From contig PWXP01000478.1 of NCBI GenBank assembly GCA_003561895.1, forward strand, positions 1 through 34,418: DNA of 34,418 bases. The letters run 5' to 3'. This document shows, piece by piece, positions 23,889-31,693 of the stretch. Position 1 is the first letter of the stretch; the number at the start of each line of letters is the position of its first letter. A program made the translations under genes and the position numbers. The notes beneath the pieces are model-generated. The model searched no databases. It saw only the letters and a program-made list of their open reading frames with translations, and was not told where the DNA came from. Source of the DNA: Planctomycetaceae bacterium (lineage in GTDB: Bacteria; Planctomycetota; Planctomycetia; Pirellulales; Thermoguttaceae).

Positions 23889-24644
23889 ATGGCCGACGAT
23901 AAATTGATGGATCAAGACGAAATCGAACGACTGGTCAACCAAGCCAAGCCGGCAGGCAGTACGGCCGATTCGTCCAGCGATTCCCCCTCGCAGGGCGGGG
24001 GCGCCGCCCCGGCCGATCAGGCACTCGACCAAAGCGAAATCGAAGCGTTGTTGGGACAGGCGGGAAGCCCCCCCGACCCCGGAACGGCCCGGACAGAATC
24101 GCAAGCCGCCGGTTCCGGCAGGCCCACCGGACAAGAAAACATCGCGAAGCTGCCTAGCGGATCGGACCCGTCGCCCGGCGCGACCGGGCAGGCGCAGGAA
24201 CCGGCGCCGAGCCAGGAAGCCGCTCCCACGGCAACCGGTGCGGAGGACGTCGCTCGCGAAGATGTTGAATACCTGCTCAACCAGGCGGAGCGGGCGCTGC
24301 AGTCGATCGACTCGGCAACCGACCAGGACTTGCCGCAGGGAGTCGCCGCGTTTCGGCTCGAAGAGTTCCCCGGCGCACCCGCCTCCACCGAGGCCGCCAC
24401 CCTCGACCTGATCCGCGACGTTGAACTCGACCTGAAGATCGAACTCGGACGTACCCACATGTACCTCGAAGACGTATTGAAGCTTCGCAAAGGGGCGGTC
24501 GTGCCCCTCGACAAGCTGGCCGGCGACCCCGTAGACGTCTATGTCAATGAACGGCTGGTTGCCCGCGGCGAGGTCCTGGTGCTCAACGACAGCTTTTGCG
24601 TTCGAATTGCGGAACTTATCGCGGGAGTCGGGGCGGGCTCCTAG
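23889..24644 (+). CDS. fliN: Flagellar motor switch protein FliN with triplicated FliM-N-like peptides
   Basis: 251 residues, about twice a typical FliN. The C-terminal SpoA domain (about 170-245) is complete: LIRDVELDLKIELGRTHMYLEDVLKLRKGAVVPLDKLAGDPVDVYVNERLVARGEVLVLNDSFCVRI. The N-terminal about 165 residues are low complexity except for three spaced acidic helices: LMDQDEIERLVNQA (6-19), LDQSEIEALLGQA (46-58) and REDVEYLLNQA (123-133). Each resembles the LSQDEIDALL peptide that FliM and FliY use to bind phospho-CheY. No FliM lies in the cluster. The C ring of this organism may therefore receive CheY through FliN, or FliM may be encoded elsewhere. Confidence 0.9.
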   Translation: MADDKLMDQDEIERLVNQAKPAGSTADSSSDSPSQGGGAAPADQALDQSEIEALLGQAGSPPDPGTARTESQAAGSGRPTGQENIAKLPSGSDPSPGATGQAQEPAPSQEAAPTATGAEDVAREDVEYLLNQAERALQSIDSATDQDLPQGVAAFRLEEFPGAPASTEAATLDLIRDVELDLKIELGRTHMYLEDVLKLRKGAVVPLDKLAGDPVDVYVNERLVARGEVLVLNDSFCVRIAELIAGVGAGS

Positions 24645-24651
24645 AAAAAAC

Positions 24652-24723
24652 GTAACGGTTCATGGGCCGGCCGGGGACTTGTCCCCTTACCGGCCGCAGG
24701 GACAGTCCCCCGTGAACGGTTAC
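24652..24723. repeat. 72-bp hairpin between fliN and fliO
   Basis: The outer arms are GTAACGGTTCATGGG (24652-24666) and CCCGTGAACGGTTAC (24709-24723), pairing at 13 of 15 positions. A second hairpin, GGGGACTTGTCCCC, lies inside. The unit belongs with the GTAACCGTTC sequences at 23142 and 29060. It ends 22 bases before the fliO ATG. Confidence 0.85.
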
Positions 24724-24745
24724 AAAAACACTGAGGAGAGCAAGG

Positions 24746-25855
24746 ATGCCTCCACTACTGCGTATTCTGCTAGCGTGCTGCGCCGCCAATCTGGCTGGGA
24801 TCGCACGGGCTCATGAACGAGTTTCCTCCGAATATGCCGCCCCCCGGCCCCATTCCAGCCCGGCATTCGGGCAGCCGTCGCTGGCACAACACTACCTGGC
24901 GGCGCCATTGGGTGGGGCGTCGGCCGACAATCGGCCGAAGCCCGGCATGTCTGCGGAATCGTCGCACGAGGGCGGTGCGTCGGACCTCCTGAACCAAGGT
25001 GCCTCGGTGGCGGAACCCCAGCCGGAGCCTCGAACCGCCGCGCCCCGGGATCCCGCCATGCCGGCTGAAGAGGCGGGACGATGGGATGCGCCCGGGTTCG
25101 GAACGATGCCCCCATCTTCAAGCGATGCTTGGGAGGACAGAGAATCCGGCGTTGCCCCGGCGGCGTTCGAAGAGGAGCCGGCCGAGCCGCCGCAACTTTT
25201 CCCGGCGCCGGCGGTTCCTCTTCGGCCGGCGCCGGTTTCGCCCGATGCGCCGGAGCGCGAGACCTCGAAACCGCGCGGTGCTGCCGAATCGGTTTCGCCT
25301 GTGCGGCATTTCAGCGAAGAGGTTGCCGTGCCGGCGGCCGACGCGGCTGCATCGCCGGAAGAGCCGGCTGCATCGCCAAAGGAGCCGCCGGCCGGCGCCA
25401 TGCCGCTTCAGCAGCCGCGCGAGGCGATGCCACTTCAAGCGCCCGGAGCCCCCGGTTCGGAAGGCGGCCGGCGCCGAGCAGGCGGCTTGCCTTCGGTAGT
25501 GACGGTTGTGGGTGGACTGGCCGTGGTGTTGGGTATTTTCTTCATGGTGGCTTGGGGGATGCGCCGGGCCGCGCCGAAGGCGTTGACCACGCTGCCCAGC
25601 CAAGTGGTCGAGGTACTCGGCCGCGCTCCCCTGGCCGGGCGCCAGCAGGTCCACCTGCTGCGTTGTGGCAGTAAGCTCTTGCTTGTGTCGGTCACGCCCG
25701 ACGCGGCAGAGACGCTTACGGAAATCACCGACCGGGAAGAGGTGGACCGCCTGGCCGGCTTGTGCGAGCAGGTGCGGCCGCACAGTTCGTCGACGGCGTT
25801 TCGCCGCGTATTCCACCAGTTTGCTCGTGAAGGAGAGGGCGCCTATGAACATTAG
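24746..25855 (+). CDS. fliO: Flagellar biosynthetic protein FliO, long form
   Basis: 369 residues, much longer than the common 100-150. It begins with a signal-peptide-like segment ([21 protein letters not shown], 2-22). A P/A/E-rich region follows (about 25-240). One membrane helix lies at about 251-273 ([23 protein letters not shown]). A small cytoplasmic domain of FliO type closes the protein ([41 protein letters not shown]). The latter matches the family's L-R--L-p--sl-lvr-g-r-llvGvt pattern, so the name is well supported. FliO helps assemble FliP into the export gate; fliP starts inside its last codons. Confidence 0.88.
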   Translation: MPPLLRILLACCAANLAGIARAHERVSSEYAAPRPHSSPAFGQPSLAQHYLAAPLGGASADNRPKPGMSAESSHEGGASDLLNQGASVAEPQPEPRTAAPRDPAMPAEEAGRWDAPGFGTMPPSSSDAWEDRESGVAPAAFEEEPAEPPQLFPAPAVPLRPAPVSPDAPERETSKPRGAAESVSPVRHFSEEVAVPAADAAASPEEPAASPKEPPAGAMPLQQPREAMPLQAPGAPGSEGGRRRAGGLPSVVTVVGGLAVVLGIFFMVAWGMRRAAPKALTTLPSQVVEVLGRAPLAGRQQVHLLRCGSKLLLVSVTPDAAETLTEITDREEVDRLAGLCEQVRPHSSSTAFRRVFHQFAREGEGAYEH

Positions 25856-26753
25856 CGCATCGCCGGGGGGGCATGCCCGACCGGCCCCGGCGCTCCGCGA
25901 GCCGGCCCGCCCCGGTCCGGACGACGCACTGAAACGCTGGCAAACCAGCCGCGCAAGGAAGGGGTTTGCCTGGTTCGCCGTGGCGCTGGCGTGCCTGGCC
26001 GTTCTAGTGCCGGCCGCGGCGCAGGATGCCTCGAACGCGCCGATGAGCCTGGAGGTGCCCGGCGGGTTGGCCGGCGGCCCGGAGCAATGGACCAGCCCCG
26101 AAGGGCTGAGTTCGGCCCTTCAGGTCATGCTGCTGCTGACCGTGCTGAGCCTCGCCCCCGCCGTGCTGCTGATGACCACGTGTTTTGTGCGCATCGTGGT
26201 GGTGTTGGGTCTGCTGCGGCAGGCGATCGGCACGCAGCAGCTTCCCCCAAGCCAGGTCATCACCGCCCTGGCCCTGTTCATCACGCTGCTGATTATGACG
26301 CCCGTCTGGAAGCAAGTGTACGACGAGGCGATCATCCCATACACGAACCAGGATGTCGGGCTCGAGGAGGCGTGGCGCGCGGGCGTCGAGCCGGTGCGGC
26401 GGTTCATGAGCATGCAAATCGCCCGGACCGGCAACAGCGACGACGTCCACTTGTTCCTCCAATACATGCCCGACCAGCCCGCCCCGACCGACTACAACGA
26501 CGTGCCGCTCGAAGCCCTGCTGCCCGCGTTCATGCTGAGCGAGTTGAAAACGGCCTTCCTGATCGGGTTCCAGATCTATCTGCCGTTCGTCATCCTCGAC
26601 ATGGTCATCGCGGCCGTGATGGTGTCGATGGGCATGCTCATGCTCCCGCCGGTGATCATCTCCTTGCCGTTCAAGCTGCTGCTGTTTGTGCTGGTGGACG
26701 GATGGCACCTGGTGGTGGGCATGCTGATGGAGAGTTTCCAACCGTTCACCTAG
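25845..26753 (+). CDS. fliP: Flagellar export gate protein FliP
   Basis: 302 residues from the ATG at 25845, preceded by AAGGAGAG at 8 to 9 bases and overlapping the end of fliO by 11 bases. A hydrophobic signal-like segment lies at about 41-58, then a short linker. The conserved core is complete: [43 protein letters not shown], then [63 protein letters not shown]. These are among the most conserved stretches of type III export. The N-terminal about 38 residues before the signal are extra. Confidence 0.96.
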   Translation: MNISASPGGHARPAPALREPARPGPDDALKRWQTSRARKGFAWFAVALACLAVLVPAAAQDASNAPMSLEVPGGLAGGPEQWTSPEGLSSALQVMLLLTVLSLAPAVLLMTTCFVRIVVVLGLLRQAIGTQQLPPSQVITALALFITLLIMTPVWKQVYDEAIIPYTNQDVGLEEAWRAGVEPVRRFMSMQIARTGNSDDVHLFLQYMPDQPAPTDYNDVPLEALLPAFMLSELKTAFLIGFQIYLPFVILDMVIAAVMVSMGMLMLPPVIISLPFKLLLFVLVDGWHLVVGMLMESFQPFT

Positions 26754-26822
26754 CGAGGCCGCCCCCGCGGCGGCCGCCTCCCCGAACCGACCACAACCGC
26801 GCTCCTCCCCGGAACTTTTGCC

Positions 26823-27089
26823 ATGGACCCCCAAGACGCGATCGACCTGGGCCGCGAGGCCCTCCTGACGGCCCTGCTGGTCAGTTCGCCCGTGCTGCTG
26901 GCCGGCATGGTGGTCGGGTTGCTGATCGGGTTGCTGCAAGCACTGACCCAAATCCAGGAGCAGACCGTCGCCTTCGTGCCCAAGATCGTGGCCATGGTCG
27001 TGGCGTTGAGCCTCGCGCTGCCGTGGCTGATCGTACGCATGATCGAGTACTCCACCGACCTGATTACCCGGATCCCCACCCGATTCTGA
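26823..27089 (+). CDS. fliQ: Flagellar export gate protein FliQ
   Basis: 88 residues with two membrane helices and the sequence AIDLGREALLTALLVSSPVLLAGMVVGLLIGLLQALTQIQEQTVAFVPKIVAMV, an almost textbook FliQ. It wraps the FliP-FliR gate in the inner membrane. The preceding 69 bases and following 51 hold no extra feature. Confidence 0.97.
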   Translation: MDPQDAIDLGREALLTALLVSSPVLLAGMVVGLLIGLLQALTQIQEQTVAFVPKIVAMVVALSLALPWLIVRMIEYSTDLITRIPTRF

Positions 27090-27140
27090 ACCGTCCGCGA
27101 GACCCCGCCTCGCCGGACCCGACCCTCCTCGAACGCCGTC

Positions 27141-27917
27141 ATGCATGGGCTGCCATGGCTGGATGCCGACAAGTTCCTTCTGTTCACCCTGGTTTTGACT
27201 CGGGTGAGCGGGCTGACCATGACCGCGCCCGTCTTCGGCGCGAAGGACGCTCCGGCTCGGGTGCGCGCGCTGTTGGCGCTGGCCATCGCCCTGCTCATTC
27301 TACCCACACAGTGGCACGTGCCGGTCGACGATCCGGGCACCACAGTCAACTACCTGGTGTTTCTCGCTGCTGAGCTTCTGATCGGCCTGTGCCTGGGCTT
27401 GGGAATGGTGATCCTGTTCGCCGGCTTGCAAATCGCCGGGGCATTGATCGGGCGTCTCGGCGGCCTCATGCTGGCCAACGTGTTCGATCCCACGATGGAC
27501 ACCGAGGTGCCCCTATTCTCCCGCCTGCTGTTCCTCACGGCGATGGCTGTGTTCGTGTGCATCGGCGGACACCGGATGCTCATGGCCGCGCTGCTCGACA
27601 CGTTCGCCGCCCTCCCGCCGGGCGGCGGCGCAGTGCCCCTCTCGGTGGCCGACGCGCTGGTGACCCTTGTGAGCCAGAGCTTCCTGCTGGGAATCCGCGC
27701 GGCCCTTCCCCTGGTGACCGCGCTGCTGCTGTCGACCTTGGTCTTGGGGCTGATCAGCCGGACGCTGCCGCAATTGAACATTCTCATGGTCGGGTTCGGC
27801 ATGAACGCCATGCTGTCGTTCGCCATTCTGGGAGTGACGCTCGGCGGGGCGGTTTGGGCGCTGCAGGATCAGATCGAACCCGCCCTGAACGTCGTGCTCA
27901 ACGCCCTCCACCCGTAG
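27141..27917 (+). CDS. fliR: Flagellar export gate protein FliR
   Basis: 258 residues, six or so membrane helices. Family motifs present: LVLTRVSGLTMTAPVFGAKDAPARVRALLALAIALLI near the start, LGMVILFAGLQIAGALIGRLGGLMLANVFDPTMDTEVPLFSRLLFL in the middle, and LISRTLPQLNILMVGFGMNAMLSF near the end. Length is normal, and there is no fusion to FlhB, which is encoded 13 bases on. Confidence 0.97.
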   Translation: MHGLPWLDADKFLLFTLVLTRVSGLTMTAPVFGAKDAPARVRALLALAIALLILPTQWHVPVDDPGTTVNYLVFLAAELLIGLCLGLGMVILFAGLQIAGALIGRLGGLMLANVFDPTMDTEVPLFSRLLFLTAMAVFVCIGGHRMLMAALLDTFAALPPGGGAVPLSVADALVTLVSQSFLLGIRAALPLVTALLLSTLVLGLISRTLPQLNILMVGFGMNAMLSFAILGVTLGGAVWALQDQIEPALNVVLNALHP

Positions 27918-27930
27918 ATCAAACCGCCCC

Positions 27931-29007
27931 ATGCCCGGCCCCGAAGGTGACAAGTCGCAGGAGCCCACCCCGCATCGGCGCCAGAAGGCGCGCGAAGAGG
28001 GCCAGGTGGCCAAGAGCCAGGACCTCGGCTCCGCAACGATCCTGCTGATCGGACTCCTGGTGCTCATGGCGCTGGGCGGGCGACTCATCGAGTTCCTCGG
28101 CGCCTTCACCACCCAGCAGCTCGGCGCGGTGCCGAACCTGAGCATCGACGCCGAGGGCGCGGTCAACGCCTTCCACGGGGTCGTGGCGCCGCTGAGCCGG
28201 CACCTGCTGCCCATCATGGGCGCCCTCCTGCTGGCCGCCGTGGCCGTCAACGTGTTTCAGGTCGGCTTCCTGTTCCTGCCCGCCAAACTGGCGCCCGACC
28301 TCACGCGGCTCGACCCGATCAAGGGGGTCGGGCGGCTGGTCTCGCTGCGGAACGTCGTCCGGCTTCTGTTCGGCATCTTCAAGATCGCGGTGATCGCCTC
28401 GGTGGCCTATGCCAGCCTGTACGGCGAGCGCGACGTGATCCTGGGGCTCACGGGGCGAACCGTTCCGCAGGCCGCCTACTACCTGGTGCACATCCTGCTG
28501 TGGACCTCGATCAAGATTGCCGTCGCGCTGCTCATCCTGGCGCTGCTGGACTTCGCGTTTCAGAAGTGGAAGCACGAGCAGGACCTCCGCATGACACCCC
28601 AGGAAGTGCGCGAGGAAATGAAGAACCTGGAGGGCAATCCGGTGGTGCTCGCCCGCCGCCGTCAGGTGCAGCGGGAACTGGCCAAGCAACGGCTCGAGGG
28701 CGCCGTCCCCAAGGCCGACGTAGTGGTGACCAACCCGACCGAACTCGCCGTGGCCATCCAATACGAGCCGGCCACGATGGCCGCGCCGGTGGTCGTCGCC
28801 AAGGGCGCGGGCGTGCTCGCGCGCCGCATTCGCCAACTCGCCCTGCAGCAGGGCATTCCTCTCGTCGAGCGCAAGCCGCTGGCCCGGGCGCTCTACCGCG
28901 AAGTCGACATCAACCAGCCCGTTCCGGAAGACAAATACGCCGCGGTTGCCGAGGTGCTGGCCTACGTGTACCAACTGAAGGGGAAGACGATCTCCGGAGC
29001 CGGGTAA
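27931..29007 (+). CDS. flhB: Flagellar export switch protein FlhB
   Basis: 358 residues. The N-terminus PEGDKSQEPTPHRRQKAREEGQVAKSQDL is the family signature. About four membrane helices follow (about 30-50, 85-110, 140-160, 185-205), then the cytoplasmic linker MTPQEVREEMKNLEGNPVV. The autocleavage site, normally NPTH, reads NPTE at 268-271 in VVTNPTELAVAIQYEP. After it, VVVAKGAGVLARRIRQLALQQGIPLVERKPLARALYREVDINQPVPEDKYAAVAEVLAYVY is standard. Cleavage between N and P lets FlhB switch substrates together with FliK; asparagine and proline are kept. It ends the flagellar run; flhA does not follow. Confidence 0.95.
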   Translation: MPGPEGDKSQEPTPHRRQKAREEGQVAKSQDLGSATILLIGLLVLMALGGRLIEFLGAFTTQQLGAVPNLSIDAEGAVNAFHGVVAPLSRHLLPIMGALLLAAVAVNVFQVGFLFLPAKLAPDLTRLDPIKGVGRLVSLRNVVRLLFGIFKIAVIASVAYASLYGERDVILGLTGRTVPQAAYYLVHILLWTSIKIAVALLILALLDFAFQKWKHEQDLRMTPQEVREEMKNLEGNPVVLARRRQVQRELAKQRLEGAVPKADVVVTNPTELAVAIQYEPATMAAPVVVAKGAGVLARRIRQLALQQGIPLVERKPLARALYREVDINQPVPEDKYAAVAEVLAYVYQLKGKTISGAG

Positions 29008-29032
29008 CCCCAAGGATTCGTGGCGGTGGCGC

Positions 29033-29060
29033 GTGGTGACAAGCAAGCCACGGCCCTGGG
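29033..29060. repeat. Short fragment of the 176-bp MITE-like element
   Basis: GTGGTGACAAGCAAGCCA followed by CGGCCCTGG corresponds to 232-259 of the serS copy, differing at three or so positions. No ends are present, so it is either a deletion relic or a short chance duplication. Confidence 0.55.
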
Positions 29061-29072
29061 TAACCGTTCACG

Positions 29073-29091
29073 GGGGATTGCCCCATTTTTT
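29073..29091 (+). terminator. Terminator-like hairpin after flhB
   Basis: GGGG-GATTG-CCCC followed by A and six T, about 65 bases after the flhB stop. The stem is short. It is part of the GTAACCGTTC repeat family, so termination may be incidental. No other terminator was seen at the end of the flagellar run. Confidence 0.4.
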
Positions 29092-29397
29092 GGCGTCGGA
29101 GGGGGTATTGGTTTTGGATAACCGTTTTGAACGGCGAAAATGGCGTTTCTGACCCGAACGGCAGCCATGGCTCCGGGCCGGTACTGCATCTGCCGTGCCG
29201 TACACGGCGATGGTCGAAACGGCGGCCTACTGCCTGGAGCAATGCGGGCCGTCGCTGCCTGTTTGAGTCGGCTGAAACAACGCCGGAGGGCCTTGATTTT
29301 TGTTTCAGAAAAGCGTGCATTTATGAAATAACGGCTGCCCGGTGGGGGCCGTATTGCAGCGAGTTGAAATAAGCCCCGGAAATGGAGCGCAAGTAAT

Positions 29398-29854
29398 ATG
29401 CGTGCAGGACGTTACGTCAAACAGCCCGAGCACTACCGAGCGTTCATCCCCGCTCCCTTGCCGCCGGACCCGCCCATTCAGGTGGACTCCGAGTTGACCA
29501 AAGTCCTCTCCGACGCCGACCGGGCGCTGGGCAGGCTGGACGGCGTGGCCACCATGCTCCCCAGCCCCGACCTGTTCGTCGCCATGTACGTCCGGCTCCC
29601 AAATCGAGGGGACACAGAGCACACTGGAAGACGTGCTGGAATACGAAATCAACGCCGGCGGTGAGACTATCCCGAAGGACGTCGCAGAGGTCGTCAACTA
29701 CGTTCGTGCGATGAATCACGGGGTGGCGCGCCTCAGGGAATTTCCGCTGTCGTTACGGCTGATTCGCGAGATCCACGGCGTATTGCTCGAAGGATTGCGC
29801 GGCCAGGGATGGCTGAAGTTCTTCTTGCGGGGTGTCTATGACATGACGATGTAG
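29398..29854 (+). pseudogene. Fic-family protein gene, inactivated by deletions
   Basis: The first 66 codons read as a Fic N-terminal domain: YVKQPEHYRAFIPAPLPPDPP and DRALGRLDGVATMLPSPDLFVAMYV. At about 29596 a deletion of roughly 17 bases removes the expected RKEAVLS and shifts frame; the sequence then resumes SQIEGTQSTLEDVLEYEINAGG and runs on to IREIHGVLLEGLRGQ. At about 29805 a second, larger deletion joins directly to GWLKFFLRGVYDM, a segment normally found far downstream of the catalytic motif. The HPFxDGNGR loop is wholly absent. The stop codon comes from the MITE-like copy at 29842. The protein can have no AMP-transferase activity. Family recognition is firm. Confidence 0.85.
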
Positions 29855-30006
29855 GGTGGTGACAAGCAAGCCAAGACCCTGGTGGGACTTCGGTCGCTTG
29901 GCCGGGCGTGGTTCCAGCGCACGACGTGCAAACGGGCTAAGCGTGGCTTGCGCAGTCCTACCAAGGATTTACGCGACCTCGTCCCACCCTACGTGAATAA
30001 TCCGGG
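29842..30006. mobile_element. Second copy of the 176-bp MITE-like element, left tip missing
   Basis: Aligns without gaps to 219-383 of the serS copy over 165 bases, with about 20 substitutions. The right tip is intact (GTGAATAATCCGGG at 29993-30006); the first 11 bases of the left tip are lost. No target duplication can be found because of that. It lies between a Fic pseudogene remnant and another coding-like remnant. Confidence 0.85.
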
Positions 30007-30157
30007 CTCGACCATCTGGAAGGACCGTGCCGGGGTTATCGATTCAATCGTCAAGCAGGTCGAGGACCATAGCCTCGTCGTGTCGTATGACCCCGGTGGT
30101 ATTATCGAGAAGCCGTCGAGGAGTAGAGCCAAGGGACCAATGGCCAAGGACAAATAA
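30007..30157 (+). pseudogene. Short coding remnant of unknown origin
   Basis: Directly after the element, a frame reads STIWKDRAGVIDSIVKQVEDHSLVVSYDPGGIIEKPSRSRAKGPMAKDK and stops at 30157. The composition is protein-like and it lacks a start of its own. It could be the end of a gene broken by the element or by the deletion of its left tip. I do not recognise the family. Confidence 0.35.
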
Positions 30158-30174
30158 CCGGCTCGGCTGCAACG

Positions 30175-31320
30175 TCAGACGCCGTATCCGTATCGCTCAA
30201 AATAGCCCCCCCACCGCTGCGATATCTCCCGGCGAAGCTCCGGCCCGATTTCGTAGCGGTTGGTCTTGTACGCGCGCTGTTGGGCCACGAACGGTTCGAG
30301 CGCGGGCCGCGCGGCGGTAAAGTCGCCCAAGGCGAGGTCGCGATAAAGCCGTTCCATCTCGGCCAGGGGATCTGCCACTAAGTCCTCATAACGCACATCG
30401 GCCATCTGGCCCGCCGGTACGCAGGGGCGATCCCGCTCGAACGCCTCGTACATGCGGCAGAAGCTGTCGAACACCTGTTCCTGAAGACCCTCGAACCGCG
30501 CCACCTGCAGCCCATGATCGCGGTACAGGGCCGACCACAGGTTGATCGTGGACGGGAACAGAACGTACGGGTCGCGCACCATGTGGATGAAGCGGGCCCG
30601 CGGAAACAGGTCCAACAGCACGCGAAGCCGGGCCGTGTGCGGCGGCGACTTCAATACGATCTGCTTCGGGCTGCGAACCGTCAGGCACTTCAGGAACCAG
30701 AGGAACCGTTTCTTCCATTGGGCCCGCGCCGCCTCGGAAACCCCCCCCATATCGAGGTATTCCGCATCCTGGGGCCGGTTCGGGAACGCGATGGTCAGGT
30801 ACGGCGAACGCAGCCCGAGGTTGCACAACGCAAATTCGTCCTCCTGGGGCCGCTCCCACCCCGTGGCCACGTTGTCCATGGGGCGGGTGGCGGGCAACAG
30901 ATATCGAGCCCAAGGCTTGATGACCGGACCGGACGCCAGGAAATGATTGGGCGAGAATACGTCGTAGGTGTTCGGGTAGGTAAACTGGGGATCGCGGACC
31001 AGAAGCTCGTGCAGATAGGTCGTTCCGCTCCGCCAATGGCCGATGACGAACACCGGATCGTCGGCCAACGTGGTGTGGCGGATGGTTCGGCCGAACCGGG
31101 CCTGCTGAAGCAGCGAGAAAAAAACGTTGCACGGCGCAAACAGGCTGATCACGGCTGCCATGCCCCAACGGCTGGGAGAAATGGAAAACCGGTTCCGGGC
31201 CAGCAGCCTGAACCAGCCGGCGGCGTTCATGCCGTGCCAGAATCGAGGCGTCCAGGCGCGAAACTTCGAGCCGGTCTTCTGCGTATGCCGGACCGACTGG
31301 GCGGCCCCGGACTCTGACAT
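30175..31320 (-). CDS. Sulfotransferase (PAPS-dependent)
   Basis: 381 residues from the ATG at 31320, which has AGGAAG four bases ahead; a longer frame to 31383 has no such site. The 5'-phosphosulfate loop is PVFVIGHWRSGTTYLHELL (about 89-107), with K/R and T residues in the expected places. The second PAPS-contact region is FIHMVRDPYVLFPSTINLW (about 244-262), with R249, D250 and S257. LKSPPHTARL (223-232) and MADVRYEDLVADP further on also match the family. A moderately hydrophobic stretch lies at 53-70. It most likely moves sulfate from PAPS to a carbohydrate or lipid; the acceptor is unknown. The neighbouring ligase and glycosyltransferase suggest surface polysaccharide. Confidence 0.88.
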   Translation of the reverse strand: MSESGAAQSVRHTQKTGSKFRAWTPRFWHGMNAAGWFRLLARNRFSISPSRWGMAAVISLFAPCNVFFSLLQQARFGRTIRHTTLADDPVFVIGHWRSGTTYLHELLVRDPQFTYPNTYDVFSPNHFLASGPVIKPWARYLLPATRPMDNVATGWERPQEDEFALCNLGLRSPYLTIAFPNRPQDAEYLDMGGVSEAARAQWKKRFLWFLKCLTVRSPKQIVLKSPPHTARLRVLLDLFPRARFIHMVRDPYVLFPSTINLWSALYRDHGLQVARFEGLQEQVFDSFCRMYEAFERDRPCVPAGQMADVRYEDLVADPLAEMERLYRDLALGDFTAARPALEPFVAQQRAYKTNRYEIGPELRREISQRWGGYFERYGYGV

Positions 31321-31336
31321 GGCGCTTCCTATGTTT

Positions 31337-31364
31337 CGTATATTGCGCACAACCCCCAAAGCAA
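31337..31364 (-). promoter_or_regulatory. Possible promoter of the sulfotransferase gene
   Basis: On the minus strand, TTGCTT (31364-31359) and TATACG (31342-31337) are 16 bases apart. The expected start is only about 10-15 bases ahead of the ATG, which leaves just enough room for AGGAAG. Confidence 0.3.
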
Positions 31365-31546
31365 ACTCCAGCATGACCGCCATTCAGTCTAACAGATTGC
31401 GTCAGTACCCGCAAGTCCGACGCCGCATATCCCTAAAGCCCCCGCGCCACCCCATGGCCCCAGATTACCAACAACCCGCCAATTGCCGTCGCACCCCCGA
31501 TTTTCAGTTTTAATGGCCGGATTGCCGACTTTCTGAACCAATGCCG

Positions 31547-31575
31547 TTGACAGGAGGCGTAGCGTAGAATATAGT
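31547..31575 (+). promoter_or_regulatory. Strong sigma-70-type promoter
   Basis: TTGACA (31547-31552) and TATAGT (31570-31575) with a 17-base spacer: six of six and five of six to consensus. It reads toward the O-antigen-ligase-like gene with a leader of about 110-155 bases. It is one of the best consensus promoters in the window. Confidence 0.75.
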
Positions 31576-31693
31576 CGCCGCCGAAGTTCTACGCTTTTCG
31601 GCACGGGCGGTGTGCCCGTCAATACGCCCACGAGCGGTCCGCGTCTGCTATGGCAGAAGCGCGGGTCTTGCCCGCCGAGTAGAGGAGAGCCCC

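Larger units (their letters stand above)
29008..29397. other. Intergenic stretch after flhB with repeat fragments
   Basis: It holds a 28-bp piece of the serS-type element (29033-29060), a GTAACCGTTCACGGGGG repeat from 29060 and a second GGATAACCGTTTTGAACGG at about 29126-29144. Further on is a loose inverted pair CTGAAACA/TGTTTCAG (29272-29308). No convincing gene or promoter is seen. Confidence 0.55.

Noticed and set aside
23859-24644. A hidden or frameshifted fliM between fliL and fliN
   Set aside because: Only 30 bases separate fliL from fliN, and no other frame in fliN shows FliM middle-domain patterns.
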